From: Aphrophora alni
Lineage: Eukaryota > Arthropoda > Insecta > Hemiptera > Aphrophoridae
Direction of reading: 5' to 3'
DNA: 64,000 nucleotides
Assembly: GCA_963513935.1 (NCBI GenBank)
Contig: OY740768.1
Coordinates: forward strand, 14,367,993-14,431,992
Shown: positions 12,701 through 25,590 of the stretch, one piece after another
Position numbering within the stretch: position 1 is the first letter of the stretch
Layout: each line of letters starts with the position of its first letter
The notes under the pieces: generated by a model
Database searches by the model: none
Told to the model about the DNA's origin: nothing
What the model saw: only the letters and a program-made list of their open reading frames with translations
Position numbers and translations under genes: made by a program

Positions 12701-14480
12701 CAACAGTGGTCTTGTATAATATAATCGTGACAATTACAGATTACTTCGAATACTACTCTCACAAACTGCCGTATATTTTACGTAAACATTGTTTTATTCC
12801 AGCAGTCCAAAGTTTCTGTTAAGTCCACACGTTAGTATGTTTTGTAAAAACATTATGAACAACAGTGGTCTTGTATAATATAATCGTGACAATTACAGAT
12901 TACTTCGAATACTACTCTCACAAACTGCCGTATATTTTACGTAAACATTGTTTTATTCCAGCAGTCCAAAGTTTCTGTTAAGTCCACACGTTATTGTGTT
13001 ATATTACAACAGTACGAACAACAGTGGTCTTGTATAATATAATCGTGACAATTACAGATTACTTCGAATACTACTCTCACAAACTGCCGTATATTTTACG
13101 TAAACTTTGTTTTGTTCCAGCAGTCCAAAGTTTCTGTTAAGTCCACACGTTAGTGTATTATATTACAACAGTACGAACAACAGTGGTGTTGTATAATATA
13201 ATCGTGACAATTACAGATTACTTCGAATACTACTCTCACAAACTGCCGTATATTTTACGTAAACATTGTTTTATTCCAGCAGTCCAAAGTTTCTGTTAAG
13301 TCCACACGTTATTGTGTTATGTTACAACAGTACGAACAACAGTGATCTTGTATAATATAATCGTGACAATTACAGATTACTTCAAATACTACTCTCACAA
13401 ACTGCCGTATATTTTACGCAACATTGTTTCTTCCAGCAGCCAAAGTTTATGTTAAGTCCACACGTTATTGTGTTATGTTACAACAGTACGAACAACAGTG
13501 GTCTTGTATAATATAATCGTGACAATTACAGATTACTTCGAATACTACTCTCACAAACTGCCGTATATTTTACGTAAACATTGTTTTATTCCAGCAGTCC
13601 AAAGTTTCTGTTAAGTCCACACGTTATTGTGTTATGTTACAACAGTACGAACAACAGTGGTCTTTTATAATATAATCGTGACAATTACAGATTACTTCGA
13701 ATACTACTCTCACAAACTGCCGTATATTTTACGTAAACATTGTTTTATTCCAGCAGTCCAAAGTTTCTGTTAAGTCCACACGTTAGTATGTTTTGTAAAA
13801 ACATTATGAACAACAGTGGTCTTGTATAATATAATCGTGACAATTACAGATTACTTCGAATACTACTCTCACAAACTGCCGTATATTTTACGTAAACATT
13901 GTTTTATTCCAGCAGTCCAAAGTTTCTGTTAAGTCCACACGTTATTGTGTTATGTTACAACAGTACGAACAACAGTGGTCTTGTATAATATAATCGTGAC
14001 AATTACAGATTACTTCGAATACTACTCTCACAAACTGCCGTATATTTTACGTAAACATTGTTTTATTCCAGCAGTCCAAAGTTTCTGTTAAGTCCACACG
14101 TTAGTATGTTTTGTAAAAACATTATGAACAACAGTGGTCTTGTATAATATAATCGTGACAATTACAGATTACTTCGAATACTACTCTCACAAACTGCCGT
14201 ATATTTTACGTAAACATTGTTTTATTCCAGCAGTCCAAAGTTTCTGTTAAGTCCACACGTTAGTGTGTTATATTACAACACTACGAACAACAGTGGTCTT
14301 GTATAATATAATCGTGACAATTATAGATTACTTCAAATACTACTCTCACAAACTGCCGTATATTTTACGTAAACATTGTTTTATTCCAGCAGTCCAAAGT
14401 TTCTGTTAAGTCCACACGTTAGTGTGTTATATTACAACAGTGCGAACAACAGTGGTCTTTTATAATATAATCGTGACAAT
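9713..14480 (+). repeat. Satellite subfamily A
   Basis: Most monomers in this part carry cgtaaacattgttttattcc and aaagtttctg, plus the perfect 10-bp palindrome tttacgtaaa. Two marked variants recur: one with atgttttgtaaaaacattatg (near 12360, 12680, 12836, 13790 and 14105, and again once near 15210), and one with actttgttttgttcc plus gtgtattatatt (near 10405, 10880, 11670 and 13105). The spacing of variants by whole numbers of monomers shows duplication of multi-monomer blocks. Confidence 0.85.
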
Positions 14481-17400
14481 TATAGATTACTTCAAATACT
14501 ACTCTCACAAACTGCCGTATATTTTACGCAACATTGTTTCTACCAGCAGTCCAACGTTTATGTTAAGTCCACACGTTATTGTGTTATGTTACAACACTAC
14601 GAACAACAGTGATCTTGTATAATATAATCGTGACAATTATAGATTACTTTGAATACTGGTCTCACAAACTGCCGTATATTTTACGCAACATTGTTTCTTC
14701 CAGCAGCCAAAGTTTATGTTAAGTCCACACGTTATTGTGTTATGTTACAACACTACGAACAACAGTGATCTTGTATAATATAATCGTGACAATTACAGAT
14801 TACTTCGAATACTGGTCTCACAAACTGCCGTATATTTTACGCAACATTGTTTCTTCCAGCAGCCAAAGTTTATGTTAAGTCCACACGTTATTGTGTTATG
14901 TTACAACACTACGAACAACAGTGATCTTGTATAATATAATCGTGACAATTACAGATTACTTCAAATACTACTCTCACAAACTGCCGTATATTTTACGCAA
15001 CATTGTTTCTTCCAGCAGCCAAAGTTTATGTTAAGTCCACACGTTATTGTGTTATGTTACAACAGTACGAACAACAGTGGTCTTGTATAATATAATCGTG
15101 ACAATTACAGATTACTTCGAATACTACTCTCACAAACTGCCGTATATTTTACGTAAACATTGTTTTATTCCAGCAGTCCAAAGTTTCTGTTAAGTCCACA
15201 CGTTAGTATGTTTTGTAAAAACATTATGAACAACAGTGGTCTTGTATAATATAATCGTGACAATTACAGATTACTTCGAATACTACTCTCACAAACTGCC
15301 GTATATTTTACGTAAACATTGTTTTATTCCAGCAGTCCAAAGTTTCTGTTAAGTCCACACGTTAGTGTGTTATATTACAACACTACGAACAACAGTGATC
15401 TTGTATAATATAATCGTGACAATTATAGATTACTTTGAATACTGGTCTCACAAACTGCCGTATATTTTACGCAACATTGTTTCTTCCAGCAGCCAAAGTT
15501 TATGTTAAGTCCACACGTTATTGTGTTATGTTACAACACTACGAACAAGAGTGATCTTGTATAATATAATCGTGACAATTACAGATTACTTCGAATACTA
15601 CTCTCACAAACTGCCGTATATTTTACGTAAACATTGTTTTATTCCAGCAGTCCAAAGTTTCTGTTAAGTCCACACGTTAGTGTGTTATATTACAACAGTA
15701 CGAACAACAGTGGTCTTTTATAATATAATCGTGACAATTATAGATTACTTCAAATACTACTCTCACAAACTGCCGTATATTTTACGCAACATTGTTTCTA
15801 CCAGCAGTCCAACGTTTATGTTAAGTCCACACGTTATTGTGTTATGTTACAACACTACCAACAACAGTGATCTTGTATAATATAATCGTGACAATTATAG
15901 ATTACTTTGAATACTGGTCTCACAAACTGCCGTATATTTTACGCAACATTGTTTTCTTCCAGCAGCCAAAGTTTATGTTAAGTCCACACGTTATTGTGTT
16001 ATGTTACAACACTACGAACAACAGTGATCTTGTATAATATAATCGTGACAATTACAGATTACTTTGAATACTACTCTCACAAACTGCCGTATATTTTACG
16101 CAACATTGTTTTCTTCCAGCAGTCCAAAGTTTATGTTAAGTCCACACGTTATTGTGTTATGTTACAACAGTACGAACAACAGTGGTCTTTTATAATATAA
16201 TCGTGACAATTACAGATTACTTCAAATACTACTCTCACAAACTGCCGTATATTTTACGCAACATTGTTTTCTTCCAGCAGTCCAAAGTTTATGTTAAGTC
16301 CACACGTTATTGTGTTATGTTACAACACTACGAACAACAGTGATCTTGTATAATATAATCGTGACAATTATAGATTACTTTGAATACTGGTCTCACAAAC
16401 TGCCGTATATTTTACGTAACATTGTTTTCTTCCAGCAGTCCAAAGTTTCTGTTAAGTCCACACGTTATTGTGTTATGTTACAACAGTACGAACAACAGTG
16501 GTCTTGTATAATATAATCGTGACAATTACAGATTACTTCAAATACTACTCTCACAAACTGCCGTATATTTTACGCAACATTGTTTTCTTCCAGCAGTCCA
16601 AAGTTTATGTTAAGTCCACACGTTATTGTGTTATGTTACAACACTACGAACAACAGTGATCTTGTATAATATAATCGTGACAATTATAGATTACTTTGAA
16701 TACTGGTCTCACAAACTGCCGTATATTTTACGTAACATTGTTTTCTTCCAGCAGTCCAAAGTTTCTGTTAAGTCCACACGTTATTGTGTTATGTTACAAC
16801 AGTACGAACAACAGTGGTCTTGTATAATATAATCGTGACAATTACAGATTACTTCGAATACTACTCTCACAAACTGCCGTATATTTTACGTAAACATTGT
16901 TTTCTTCCAGCAGTCCAAAGTTTCTGTTAAGTCCACACGTTATTGTGTTATGTTACAACACTACGAACAACAGTGATCTTGTATAATATAATCGTGACAA
17001 TTATAGATTACTTTGAATACTGGTCTCACAAACTGCCGTATATTTTACGTAACATTGTTTTCTTCCAGCAGCCCAAAGTTTCTGTTAAGTCCACACGTTA
17101 TTGTGTTATGTTACAACACTACGAACAACAGTGATCTTGTATAATACAATCGTGAAAATTATAGATTACTTTGAATACTGGTCTCACAAACTGCCGTATA
17201 TTTTACGTAAACATTGTTTTGTTCCAGTAGCCCAAAGTTTCTGTTAAGTCCACACGTTATTGTGTTATGTTACAATACTACGAACAAATGTGGTCTTGTA
17301 AATAAAATCGTGACAATTACAGATTAATTCGAATACCGCTCTCAAAAACTGCCGTATATTTTACGCAACATTGTTTCTTCCAACAGTCCAAAGTTTATGT

Positions 17401-18889
17401 TAAGTCCACACGTTATTGTGTTATGTTACAACAGTACGAACAACAGTGATCTTGTATAATATAATCGTGACAATTATAGATTACAGTACTTCAAATACTG
17501 GTCTCACAAACTGCCGTATATTTTACGCAACATTGTTTTCTTCCAGCAGCCCAAAGTTTCTGTTAAGTCCACACGTTAGCGTGGTATGTTACAACAGTAC
17601 GAACAAATGTGGTCTTGTAAATAAAATCGTGACAATTACAGATTAATTCGAATACTGGTCTCACAAACTGCTGTATATTTTACGTAACATTGTTTTCTTC
17701 CAGCAGCCCAAAGTTTCTGTTAAGTCCACACGTTACTGTGTTATGTTACAACAGTACGAACAACAGTGGTCTTGTATAATATAATCGTGACAATTACAGA
17801 TTACTTCGAATACCGCTCTCAAAAACTGCCGTATATATTAAGCAACATTGTTTCTTCTAGCAGTCCAAAGTTTATGTTAAGTCCACACGTTATTGTGTTA
17901 TGTTACAACAGTACGAACAACAGTGGTCTTTTATAATATAATCGTGACAATTACAGATTACTTCGAATACCGCTCTCAAAAACTGCCGTATATTTTAAGC
18001 AACATTGTTTCTTCCAGCAGTCCAAAGTTTATGTTAAGTCCACACGTTATTGTGTTATGTTACAACAGTACGAACAACAGTGGTCTTGTATAATATAATC
18101 GTGACAATTACAGATTACTTCGAATACTACTCTCACAAACTGCCGTATATTTTACGTAAACATTGTTTCTTCCAGCAGTCCAAAGTTTATGTTAAGTCCA
18201 CACGTTATTGTGTTATGTTACAACAGTACGAACAACAGTGGTCTTGTATAATATAATCGTGACAATTACAGATTACTTCGAATACTACTCTCAAAAACTG
18301 CCGTATATTTTAAGCAACATTGTTTCTTCCAGCAGCCCAAAGTTTCTGTTAAGTCCACACGTTACTGTGTTATGTTACAACAGTACGAACAACAGTGGTC
18401 TTGTATAATATAATCGTGACAATTACAGATTACTTCGAATACCGCTCTCAAAAACTGCCGTATATATTAAGCAACATTGTTTCTTCCAGCAGTCCAAAGT
18501 TTATGTTAAGTCCACACGTTATTGTGTTATGTTACAACAGTACGAACAACAGTGGTCTTTTATAATATAATCGTGACAATTACAGATTACTTCGAATACC
18601 GCTCTCAAAAACTGCCGTATATTTTAAGCAACATTGTTTCTTCCAGCAGTCCAAAGTTTATGTTAAGTCCACACGTTATTGTGTTATGTTACAACAGTAC
18701 GAACAACAGTGGTCTTGTATAATATAATCGTGACAATTACAGATTACTTCGAATACTGGTCTCACAAACTGCCGTATATTTTACGCAACATTTTTTTCTT
18801 CCAGCAGCCCAAAGTTTCTGTTAAGTCCACACGTTAGCGTGGTATGTTACAACAGTACGAACAAATGTGGTCTTGTAAATATAATCGTG
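14481..18889 (+). repeat. Satellite subfamily B
   Basis: Monomers here mostly carry acgcaacattgttt with ttcttccagcag and often aaagtttatg, and many have tactggtctc in place of tactactctc. A distal variant with taccgctctcaaaaactg and attttaagc occurs only from about 17330 to 18640. A-type monomers are interspersed at about 15100-15400, 15590 and 16850. The 3' end of the array, from about 17280, is the most diverged, as expected at an array edge where exchange is less frequent. Confidence 0.8.
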
Positions 18890-19983
18890 GTGATTCTGTG
18901 AAAACACACAAATAAGTCAGATATAATTGGATAGAAAAATAAATAATAAATAAAGTACCATTTTCTTCATTTATTATTTTTTGGCTCGCCATAACATCCA
19001 CTACGTCTGTACCCTTCGTGGAGAAAAACTTGAGTGTTGATATCTACTACAGAGCTGGATAATTGGTATGATGCATACCCATCAAAGTTATTCTTTTATC
19101 GATCAATTGAAATGGAACCTTTTTCACTTTATTATTATTAGTAGTAAAGAAATTTAAAAAAAGAAGACAATAAATTTACTACGGTTGACAGTTTGGTAAG
19201 TCATCTACTTACATTTTATCTAACATATATTTGAGTAACTCTCACAGACCAGCTGAAATGATTTAGATAAATGTTGTGTTCAAGCATAGCAGGTAAGAGA
19301 TAGACACATCTCGGCTACAACACGCTATTACTTCCATACACGTGGTATAGAGAATATTAAGAAGTGATGAGATATACTGAGTTCTTTCTAGAATGATGTC
19401 TGTCTTTTTGGTCATAATCTAGAAACTTTTTTTTATGTAATATAAATATTGGGGTATCACATGAAAAAAAAAAATTATATCTGTTTATCGATTTTGATTA
19501 AATTTTACTTAAGTGTACTTTTTAAGGATTTGAAGAAGGACGTCCAATTTTATATTCAGGTTAAGTCGACGCCCTACCTTCAAACTTCCGAACGATTGAT
19601 ATGTTCCTCACAGCTTACAGAAATACTCTACACTATAGTCCCCCCCTTGAAGATATCCTCTAGGGTTGAAAAGACACAATCCCGTCGTTTGTTGAAACTT
19701 GCACAGCAATAGTAAACTGACAACTTTATTGTATGGGGTAACAACTCTCCTACTTTTACGTTGTTTAAAAATCTCCCAGCGGGGGAGGGAAGGAGAGTTC
19801 TAGTTGGTAAAATACTAATAATTATAACTTCCCCCCTCCCTCAGAATAATATGAAGAATTCGTTTTTCTCCATTTAATACCCTGAGCAGTCGGAATGATT
19901 GTGATTGAATGATGCACCTTTTGTAATATTGTACAATGTATAGAATGCTGTACTTAAGTTCTATTGTAATTATCGTATCTTTA
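18890..19983. other. AT-rich right flank of the satellite
   Basis: The array stops abruptly after ataatcgtgg. The sequence that follows is unrelated and AT-rich, with no gene. Small C-rich and G-rich tracts occur at about 19640, 19777-19795 and 19828-19842; the last two are roughly inverted to each other. Confidence 0.5.
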
Positions 19984-20113
19984 ACTGGTGGAAATGTGCG
20001 TACAATGTCTATTCTGGGCATAATCATCCAATACGTACAGAAAACATCATTGACTGGTGGAAATGTGTACATTGTCTATTCTGGGCATAATCATCCAATA
20101 CGTATAGAAAACA
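19984..20113 (+). repeat. Two-copy tandem duplication, period 69 bp
   Basis: A unit starting actggtggaaatgtg and containing attctgggcataatcatcca occurs at 19984 and again at 20053. The copies differ by a few substitutions and a small indel. The duplication makes the overlapping ORFs on both strands (19936-20145 plus and 19815-20072 minus) look repetitive. I infer a recent local duplication, not a gene. Confidence 0.9.
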
Positions 20114-21155
20114 ACAATTTTATTTGTTTCAGTAACTGTTTTTGAAAACAAAATTAACAATAGCATAGTTCAGAACATAATAATATACCTTACCTTTAAC
20201 ATGTGAGTAATAAAATTTCCTACTTAAATATTAAAATTAAAATTAATCAGAATTCAAACACAACATTGTATTAAGAAAAATACCACAAAACAACAAACAT
20301 TCAATTTTTATTATAGGTCTTATCTCAGACTCTAATTACCTACTTGGAACTAATTTTTAACACGTCTAACTTTTACATGTAAATGCTAAATTTCTTCTTC
20401 TTTACTGAAATAAAGTTTTAACTTTTATAATTATTGAAATTGATCATTTTATAACTTTGTCAAAGTGTCAAATTATTGTGACGACCAAATTATCATTGTA
20501 CATAGTAACTACTCCAAAAGGAATAATAAATCACATCATTTGCTTGTTAGAAACTATTAATTTCTAAAATGAAAAATGCGATTGTAAAGTCATATTTTAA
20601 TATTTGAAGTGACGCCACTTTCGGTTGGATTAAGTTGGTTATCAGACCTTTAAGATATTTAGTCCACTCTCCTGTACAGTCCAATCTACGAAGAAGATCA
20701 AACAATGTATACCAAGTGTTAACATCCTTAGCGAGAGAACCACATTGTATATTCGGTGGCTGGAAAGAAACCCCCCCCCCCAACTTTGTTATTATTTAAG
20801 ATAGCGTAACACGGTTTGCGACAATTATCTTTGTAGTAAGAAGCTGCTTATATGAGCCCATGATTTTCAATTTAGAAGTTAAGTTGCTAAGACAGTAAGA
20901 GGGTAAAACTTCAAATGGGGCAAACAATTATACAATATGATACCGTATATCATTTTAAACGGCTCAATGAGACAAGAAATATAAAACGAAGAAAATGTTG
21001 TTGTTCCACCGTAACTGTATAGTAATTTAAAAATTTTCTCAAGTAAGATAGAGTACTTCAATAAGTACTAGTTTTGGCGTTTAAAACCACCAGAGGGTCG
21101 AGATACCGTAACTGAACATTTATAAATAAGATGTATAGCCATGTTATATACAGGA
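20114..21155. other. AT-rich stretch, nothing specific
   Basis: There is no recognisable gene. An 11-base poly-C run lies at 20771-20781 inside a 78-codon minus-strand ORF (20547-20783) of unknown and doubtful meaning. Confidence 0.5.
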
Positions 21156-22230
21156 CTGAAACCATAGGAACAACAAAATCAATGTGTCTTGAGTTAAGCG
21201 AGTGTATCTAGTCAAGCCCGTTAACGATTTAATACTAATTACGTAACATATCATTTAACACCAGGCTAAAAAAGTCTTCTCTACCAATGTCTCATTTACC
21301 ACACCCTTGTATTGTATCAATTTCGGACGACATTATTCAACATTAAAACACAAATTGTGTAACTAAAGTAATTTATCTGCCAGTATTATTTTTGTATAAT
21401 TTGTTATTTAGATATATTTTGCTTAATAACAGCTATATAATTTTCAGTTTTCTTGCAATACAATGATTATTTTATTTTATTTCTAGATGGTAAAGGTAGC
21501 GTGATGCCTTAGAAAACCAAACTTGTGGTTGCATATATTTTGATTTCCAACAATCAGCAGAACTGCAGTTGATCACAACGTAAGTACTTAAATTTGTGTA
21601 GTTCATAGCGCAACTATAAAATCTGCATTACATAGAAATCGGTTTTTTAATGAAAGATCGCTTACAACGTTCGTAAGGTCTGGTCACATCCAATCGTAAA
21701 ACGTTTACTTTATCCTGTTTAAAGGTATATGTTAGTCATTGTAATCCACAGTACACAAGAACCATTCTACATCTAGTGTGGTACTAAGCCACAATCACAT
21801 TATGAACTGATTTAAGGGCAGAATAGTAACTTTGTCGCCATCACTTTCTTTGAGTGTTCATGGATGATTTGTTTGTGTTTTTATCTATAACTCACACCCT
21901 GTATTTTATAAGAAAGTGCAACGGGTTCGTTTCGTTTGGCTCCTTAGAAGCTAAATTTAATAAATTTGGTTACACATTTTTAAGCAAATTGTGTTTAATA
22001 CATTCCTTGTCACGTTAGCAGGAATATTTAAACGTAAATTTGGATGTTTCGTCGCTGTTTTTGTAATGTTCTGGAGTTATTTTCATGTTCTTTCCCCTTC
22101 AAATCTCCCAGTGTAAAGAAATATAATGGGGATAAATCTGCTAATTGGTCAAAGATGCTTAGAAATGACCGTGTGGCAATGAATTCACTAAGGAATCACA
22201 TAGATTAATTTGGCGTAGAAAAGTGATATC
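21156..22230 (+). repeat. Dispersed ~1 kb repeat F3, copy 2
   Basis: Collinear partner of 3524-4505. It begins gaaaccataggaacaacaaa and stays near-identical for about 170 bases, then diverges more but keeps the same landmarks to about 22230. The start of similarity is sharp in both copies, which suggests a true element end at about 3524/21156. No coding region is present. Confidence 0.8.
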
Positions 22231-24879
22231 TCATTTTCAATTTTTTGTGAGACGGGAAAAATGGCATTAAAAAGTAGAAATTCTCAACATCCAAAATAAA
22301 TTGACCGTGATTGAATTAAAATTAAACTAAATAAAAAATTAAAAAATCAGATGGAATGATTTTCAATTGTTTAACTATCGCAATAAATCCCGTTTTTGGT
22401 TGAGAATTTCTTTGTGTATGTCATTATTCTCGTCACACCAAGATCTTTAAAATGACGTAGACATGACAATACATCTTATTTAAAAATGTTGATTCACTTG
22501 CTCTCTTTGAATGGCCAAAAACACAAAATTAGGACTTATTGAGATAGTCCTTTACTACTTGAGAAGAACTTTAGAAGTAAATAAACAATAATAACTTTAA
22601 ATTGAAGAGATTAAATTTCCTTTTTAGCTATCTTAATACAATTGCGTTAACGGCCTCCATTTGAGTTTTGAGGTTCTACACAAATTTTCATCGTGTCATT
22701 TTTTCTGTCTCATCAAGCCCTTTAGAATGATCGTATGACCTTTTTGAATGTTTTAACACGCTCCACGCCCTTCCACCACTGAAGTCCGAAATTGAAAAAT
22801 GTACAAACAGATTATTTATATTTGTACTATTTATGTTTGTTTTCAGTAACCTTGTATGTCTATATGTTTGTTTGTGTATGTAAATCTGAGTATATGTATA
22901 AAGAAGCAGACTTTTATAACTTACGTCTGTTTTTATACTTTATGAAGTCGTTATTTATATTACAAAATTAAGGTATTATCTTGAATTAGTCATACCATTT
23001 CAAAGTTTCTATGTGATTCTATGCTGTTTCGCTCTCATTGCAGCCAAGTGAGAATTGAGTTTTTTATGACAACCTGCGAACAAAAAGTGGCAGTAAACTT
23101 TATTAAGTGTTTAACTTAAGTGTTATGTGAGTGTTTAATCTTCGTGTACATCTGAAAATGTTTTCTAACAAATAACTTTCCATTATGTTGTCATTATAAC
23201 AGATGGATGGAAAAAAAAATACTATAATCGATAAAAATTTACGGTGTTCCACTCACAGGAAGGCGTTAGCTTATTATGGACAGGAAATGTTATTTTTATT
23301 TGTAGCCTAGAAATACTAATTAACTTACATTATAGCTTACTTTCACAAACATTAATGTTAACTGTCCTATTTTATCATGTTTATTTGTGTTATAATAATG
23401 TTAGGTTAGTTTTTGTTTGTGTAGGCAAAATGGTTTTTTTTATATCCATGTGAAGTTTCTCACATAAAAGTTTGATTTTACAAGTCAATCATCTTATATC
23501 CAAGATAGTTTAATGAATGTAGTATTATTGAACACCTTGGCTATGCCCGAGCCTCACCATTTACTGTATAAGGGTTTTCTCAACCACCCAGAAAGTCATG
23601 TAATTCTATTATGGTCGACTTACCAACCATGCATGTTGGCTGTTATGCAGTAGATTAAATGCAAGATGATTATTCCAAATACGCCGATCCAACACATTTT
23701 TAAAGGTTTCTAGAAGGAAAGATGATAGGACAAGTGCTTTAGTTCTGTAGGTTTTTTATCCATCTTAAGAATATCCATCCACCTCTAGAATTTTTTATTG
23801 CTTAAAATTTGTAAATCCAGATTTTCCGCATATTTTACGTTTAAAATATTTACCGACAATACTTTCATAAGTTATACATTTTGAACGCTCATTGCAAATC
23901 TGTGCAATAGTTCCCTAGTGTTAACCAAAGTTTGCCAGCCATTAACAGGAAATCCATATTCTCAATTGTTTGTCATTTTAGTGACGTAAAGTACATAGTT
24001 AAAACATTATTTATAATTGAAAACAAATATTAAAATTGCTTTAGAGGTTTCTAAACTAAAGGTTCTTTTAGTTTTAACTCTGTTGTGTGACACGACTGTA
24101 GAGTATATAAATACCAAGATCGAGACAAGAGTTTCCTATTGATTACCAAGATTTTAGAAAAACAAGAGAATGTATTATAGGAAAGAGTGCGACATCATTC
24201 AGTTGCCAACTGCTACAGCTGAAGAACGTGTTTACCAGTCGTGTTCATGCGGTTTGTCGTTTGACGTAGCCTACATGGAGATATTAATTTAGTTATATTT
24301 CTTTATATAATTGGACCGACCACCAAGGGACGTCTCGTACAATATAATAATAATTATTATATTTGTTACATAAAGTATTAATACATTATTGACAACGAGC
24401 GATATAAATAATATTTGCAGAAATTCAGATATTAAAAATTGAAAATATGTTAAATTCGTTTGTAGGTCAGTTAAACAGTGCAATTTGTGATTTGATCAAA
24501 ATTGATAGAGCCGATTTAGAATTTTAGTTTTGTGCCAGCTATCTAAAATAAATTGGCGAAATGATAAAGGGGGGGGGGGAATACATACATTTCCTTACTA
24601 AATTCGATAAAAATATATCTATTTTGTTTGGTTAGAGACATTACAACAAATATATTTTAAAGATGCTTATATATTTAAGTAGAGCTTAAGCTTCCTTCGC
24701 TCATCATTAACCTGTACTAAACATACATCGAGTTTTAATTACGACGCTCAATATTTATAAACTATTCAAGAACCGTAATAATGTTTTACTTGCGTTTTGT
24801 ATCGGGTTTAGCTAATTGATCGCATTTCACCAATATTTAAAATGATGTCATTAGAGGTCTTTTACAAGAGCGGCAAGAT
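22231..24879. other. AT-rich stretch without recognisable genes
   Basis: I see short chance ORFs only. A segment at about 22630-22790 has phrases (gagttttgaggttctac, catcaagccctttagaatg) typical of the diverged repeats but no aligned partner I could confirm. An 11-base poly-G run is at 24569-24579. Confidence 0.45.
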
Positions 24880-25165
24880 CAATTGTTTAGTTTTTGATGA
24901 TAACTTCCGAACCGGATTTTTTATCAAATAGCGACTGGAACATTTTGTTTGGGTCTTTAACTACTACGCTTGAGCAAACTGTGAGCGTCGATTTTGAGAA
25001 AATCGTAATTTTGTGTTTGATTTTATTTATGACAGGTACTCCCAAATTTTGACATAATTAAAAAAGTCCTGTGAAATGGCCAAAATATGCCCACATACCA
25101 CATTTGATTAAAATCGGTTCATACTTGAGGTTCAGAGTATTGCACTGAAAAACTGACGCCAGACA
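24880..25165 (+). repeat. Interspersed repeat family F2, copy 2
   Basis: It shares the F2 landmarks in order: cattttgtttgggtctt, cgattttgagaaaatcgtaa, acaggtactcccaaattttg, then acataccacatttgattaaa followed by atcggttcat. It is the best preserved of the three copies. No ORF is present. The repeated sentence-like order matches non-coding remnants of an old transposon family. Confidence 0.55.
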
Positions 25166-25439
25166 GAAAGACGTCTTTTAGAAAAACACATCTTTGGGAC
25201 TTTAGGAAACCTCAAAACCGATGTATTCATAGAAAACTCAACATATATTTTACCTCATCACATATATTTTTTATACTACGTATAACGTTTAGATAATGCC
25301 CATGGGAAGTTTGATTAAACTCAATGTCTTTGTTTAGATTACAGAAAACAGCACAGACATAATTCCTAGCATCTTTCAGTTTTGCTCTAAACTAAAAAGA
25401 ACTTAATTTTTGAACAACCCTAAACATTTCGTGGCCTTA

Positions 25440-25590
25440 AGCATGCTACTGTTAATCTGGTAATCTGTGGTTAGCACATCGAATTCCCATTGGCGTCGTT
25501 CTACCATTCTCAACCAGAGTTTACAGTTGTAGCTTCCCAATCCTCTTTAAGATGGTGCCACAACAACGTATATTTTATATCTACCTCGGG
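25440..25590 (-). repeat. Interspersed repeat family F4, copy (minus)
   Basis: On the minus strand this reads gggaagctacaactgtaaactctgg, then tagaacgacgccaatggga and ttcgatgtgctaacc. This aligns with 50800-50930 (aaaactacaattggtagcga, tagaacaacggcgacgg, ttcgatgtgctaacc) and, over the central part, with 34640-34820 and 47240-47330. The family is about 150 bp and non-coding. Its class is unknown. Confidence 0.6.

Larger units (their letters stand above)
9713..18889 (+). repeat. Satellite DNA array, ~58 monomers of 157-159 bp
   Basis: The phrase tgacaattacagattacttc recurs every 157-159 bases without interruption, first at 9713 and then 9872, 10031, 10190, 10348 and so on, with the last full monomer starting at 18731. 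Each monomer holds, in order, a tcacaaactgccgtatattt block, a tttacgtaaa or tttacgcaac block, ttccagcag, caaagttt-tgttaagtccacacg, and cgaacaacagtg-tcttgta. About 58 units are present. Because 158 is not a multiple of three, the repeated 60-76-codon ORFs within the array are by-products, not genes. The left half (to about 14.5 kb) and right half differ in diagnostic positions. Blocks of several monomers are duplicated at offsets of 1268, 1258, 629 and 316 bases, showing higher-order structure. The monomer length is near one nucleosome repeat, as in many centromeric or heterochromatic satellites, but location cannot be told from here. Confidence 0.98.

Noticed and set aside
10138..18722. More than twenty near-identical 60-76-codon ORFs
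   Set aside because: They recur with the satellite period, share the same sequence in overlapping positions, and the 158-base period breaks the reading frame between monomers.
9713..18889. CRISPR-like array
   Set aside because: Repeats are head to tail with no unique spacers, the unit is 158 bp, and the setting is eukaryotic.
9713..18889. CENP-B box in the satellite
   Set aside because: I looked for the ttcg-ttgg-aa-cggga pattern in the monomer on both strands and did not find it.
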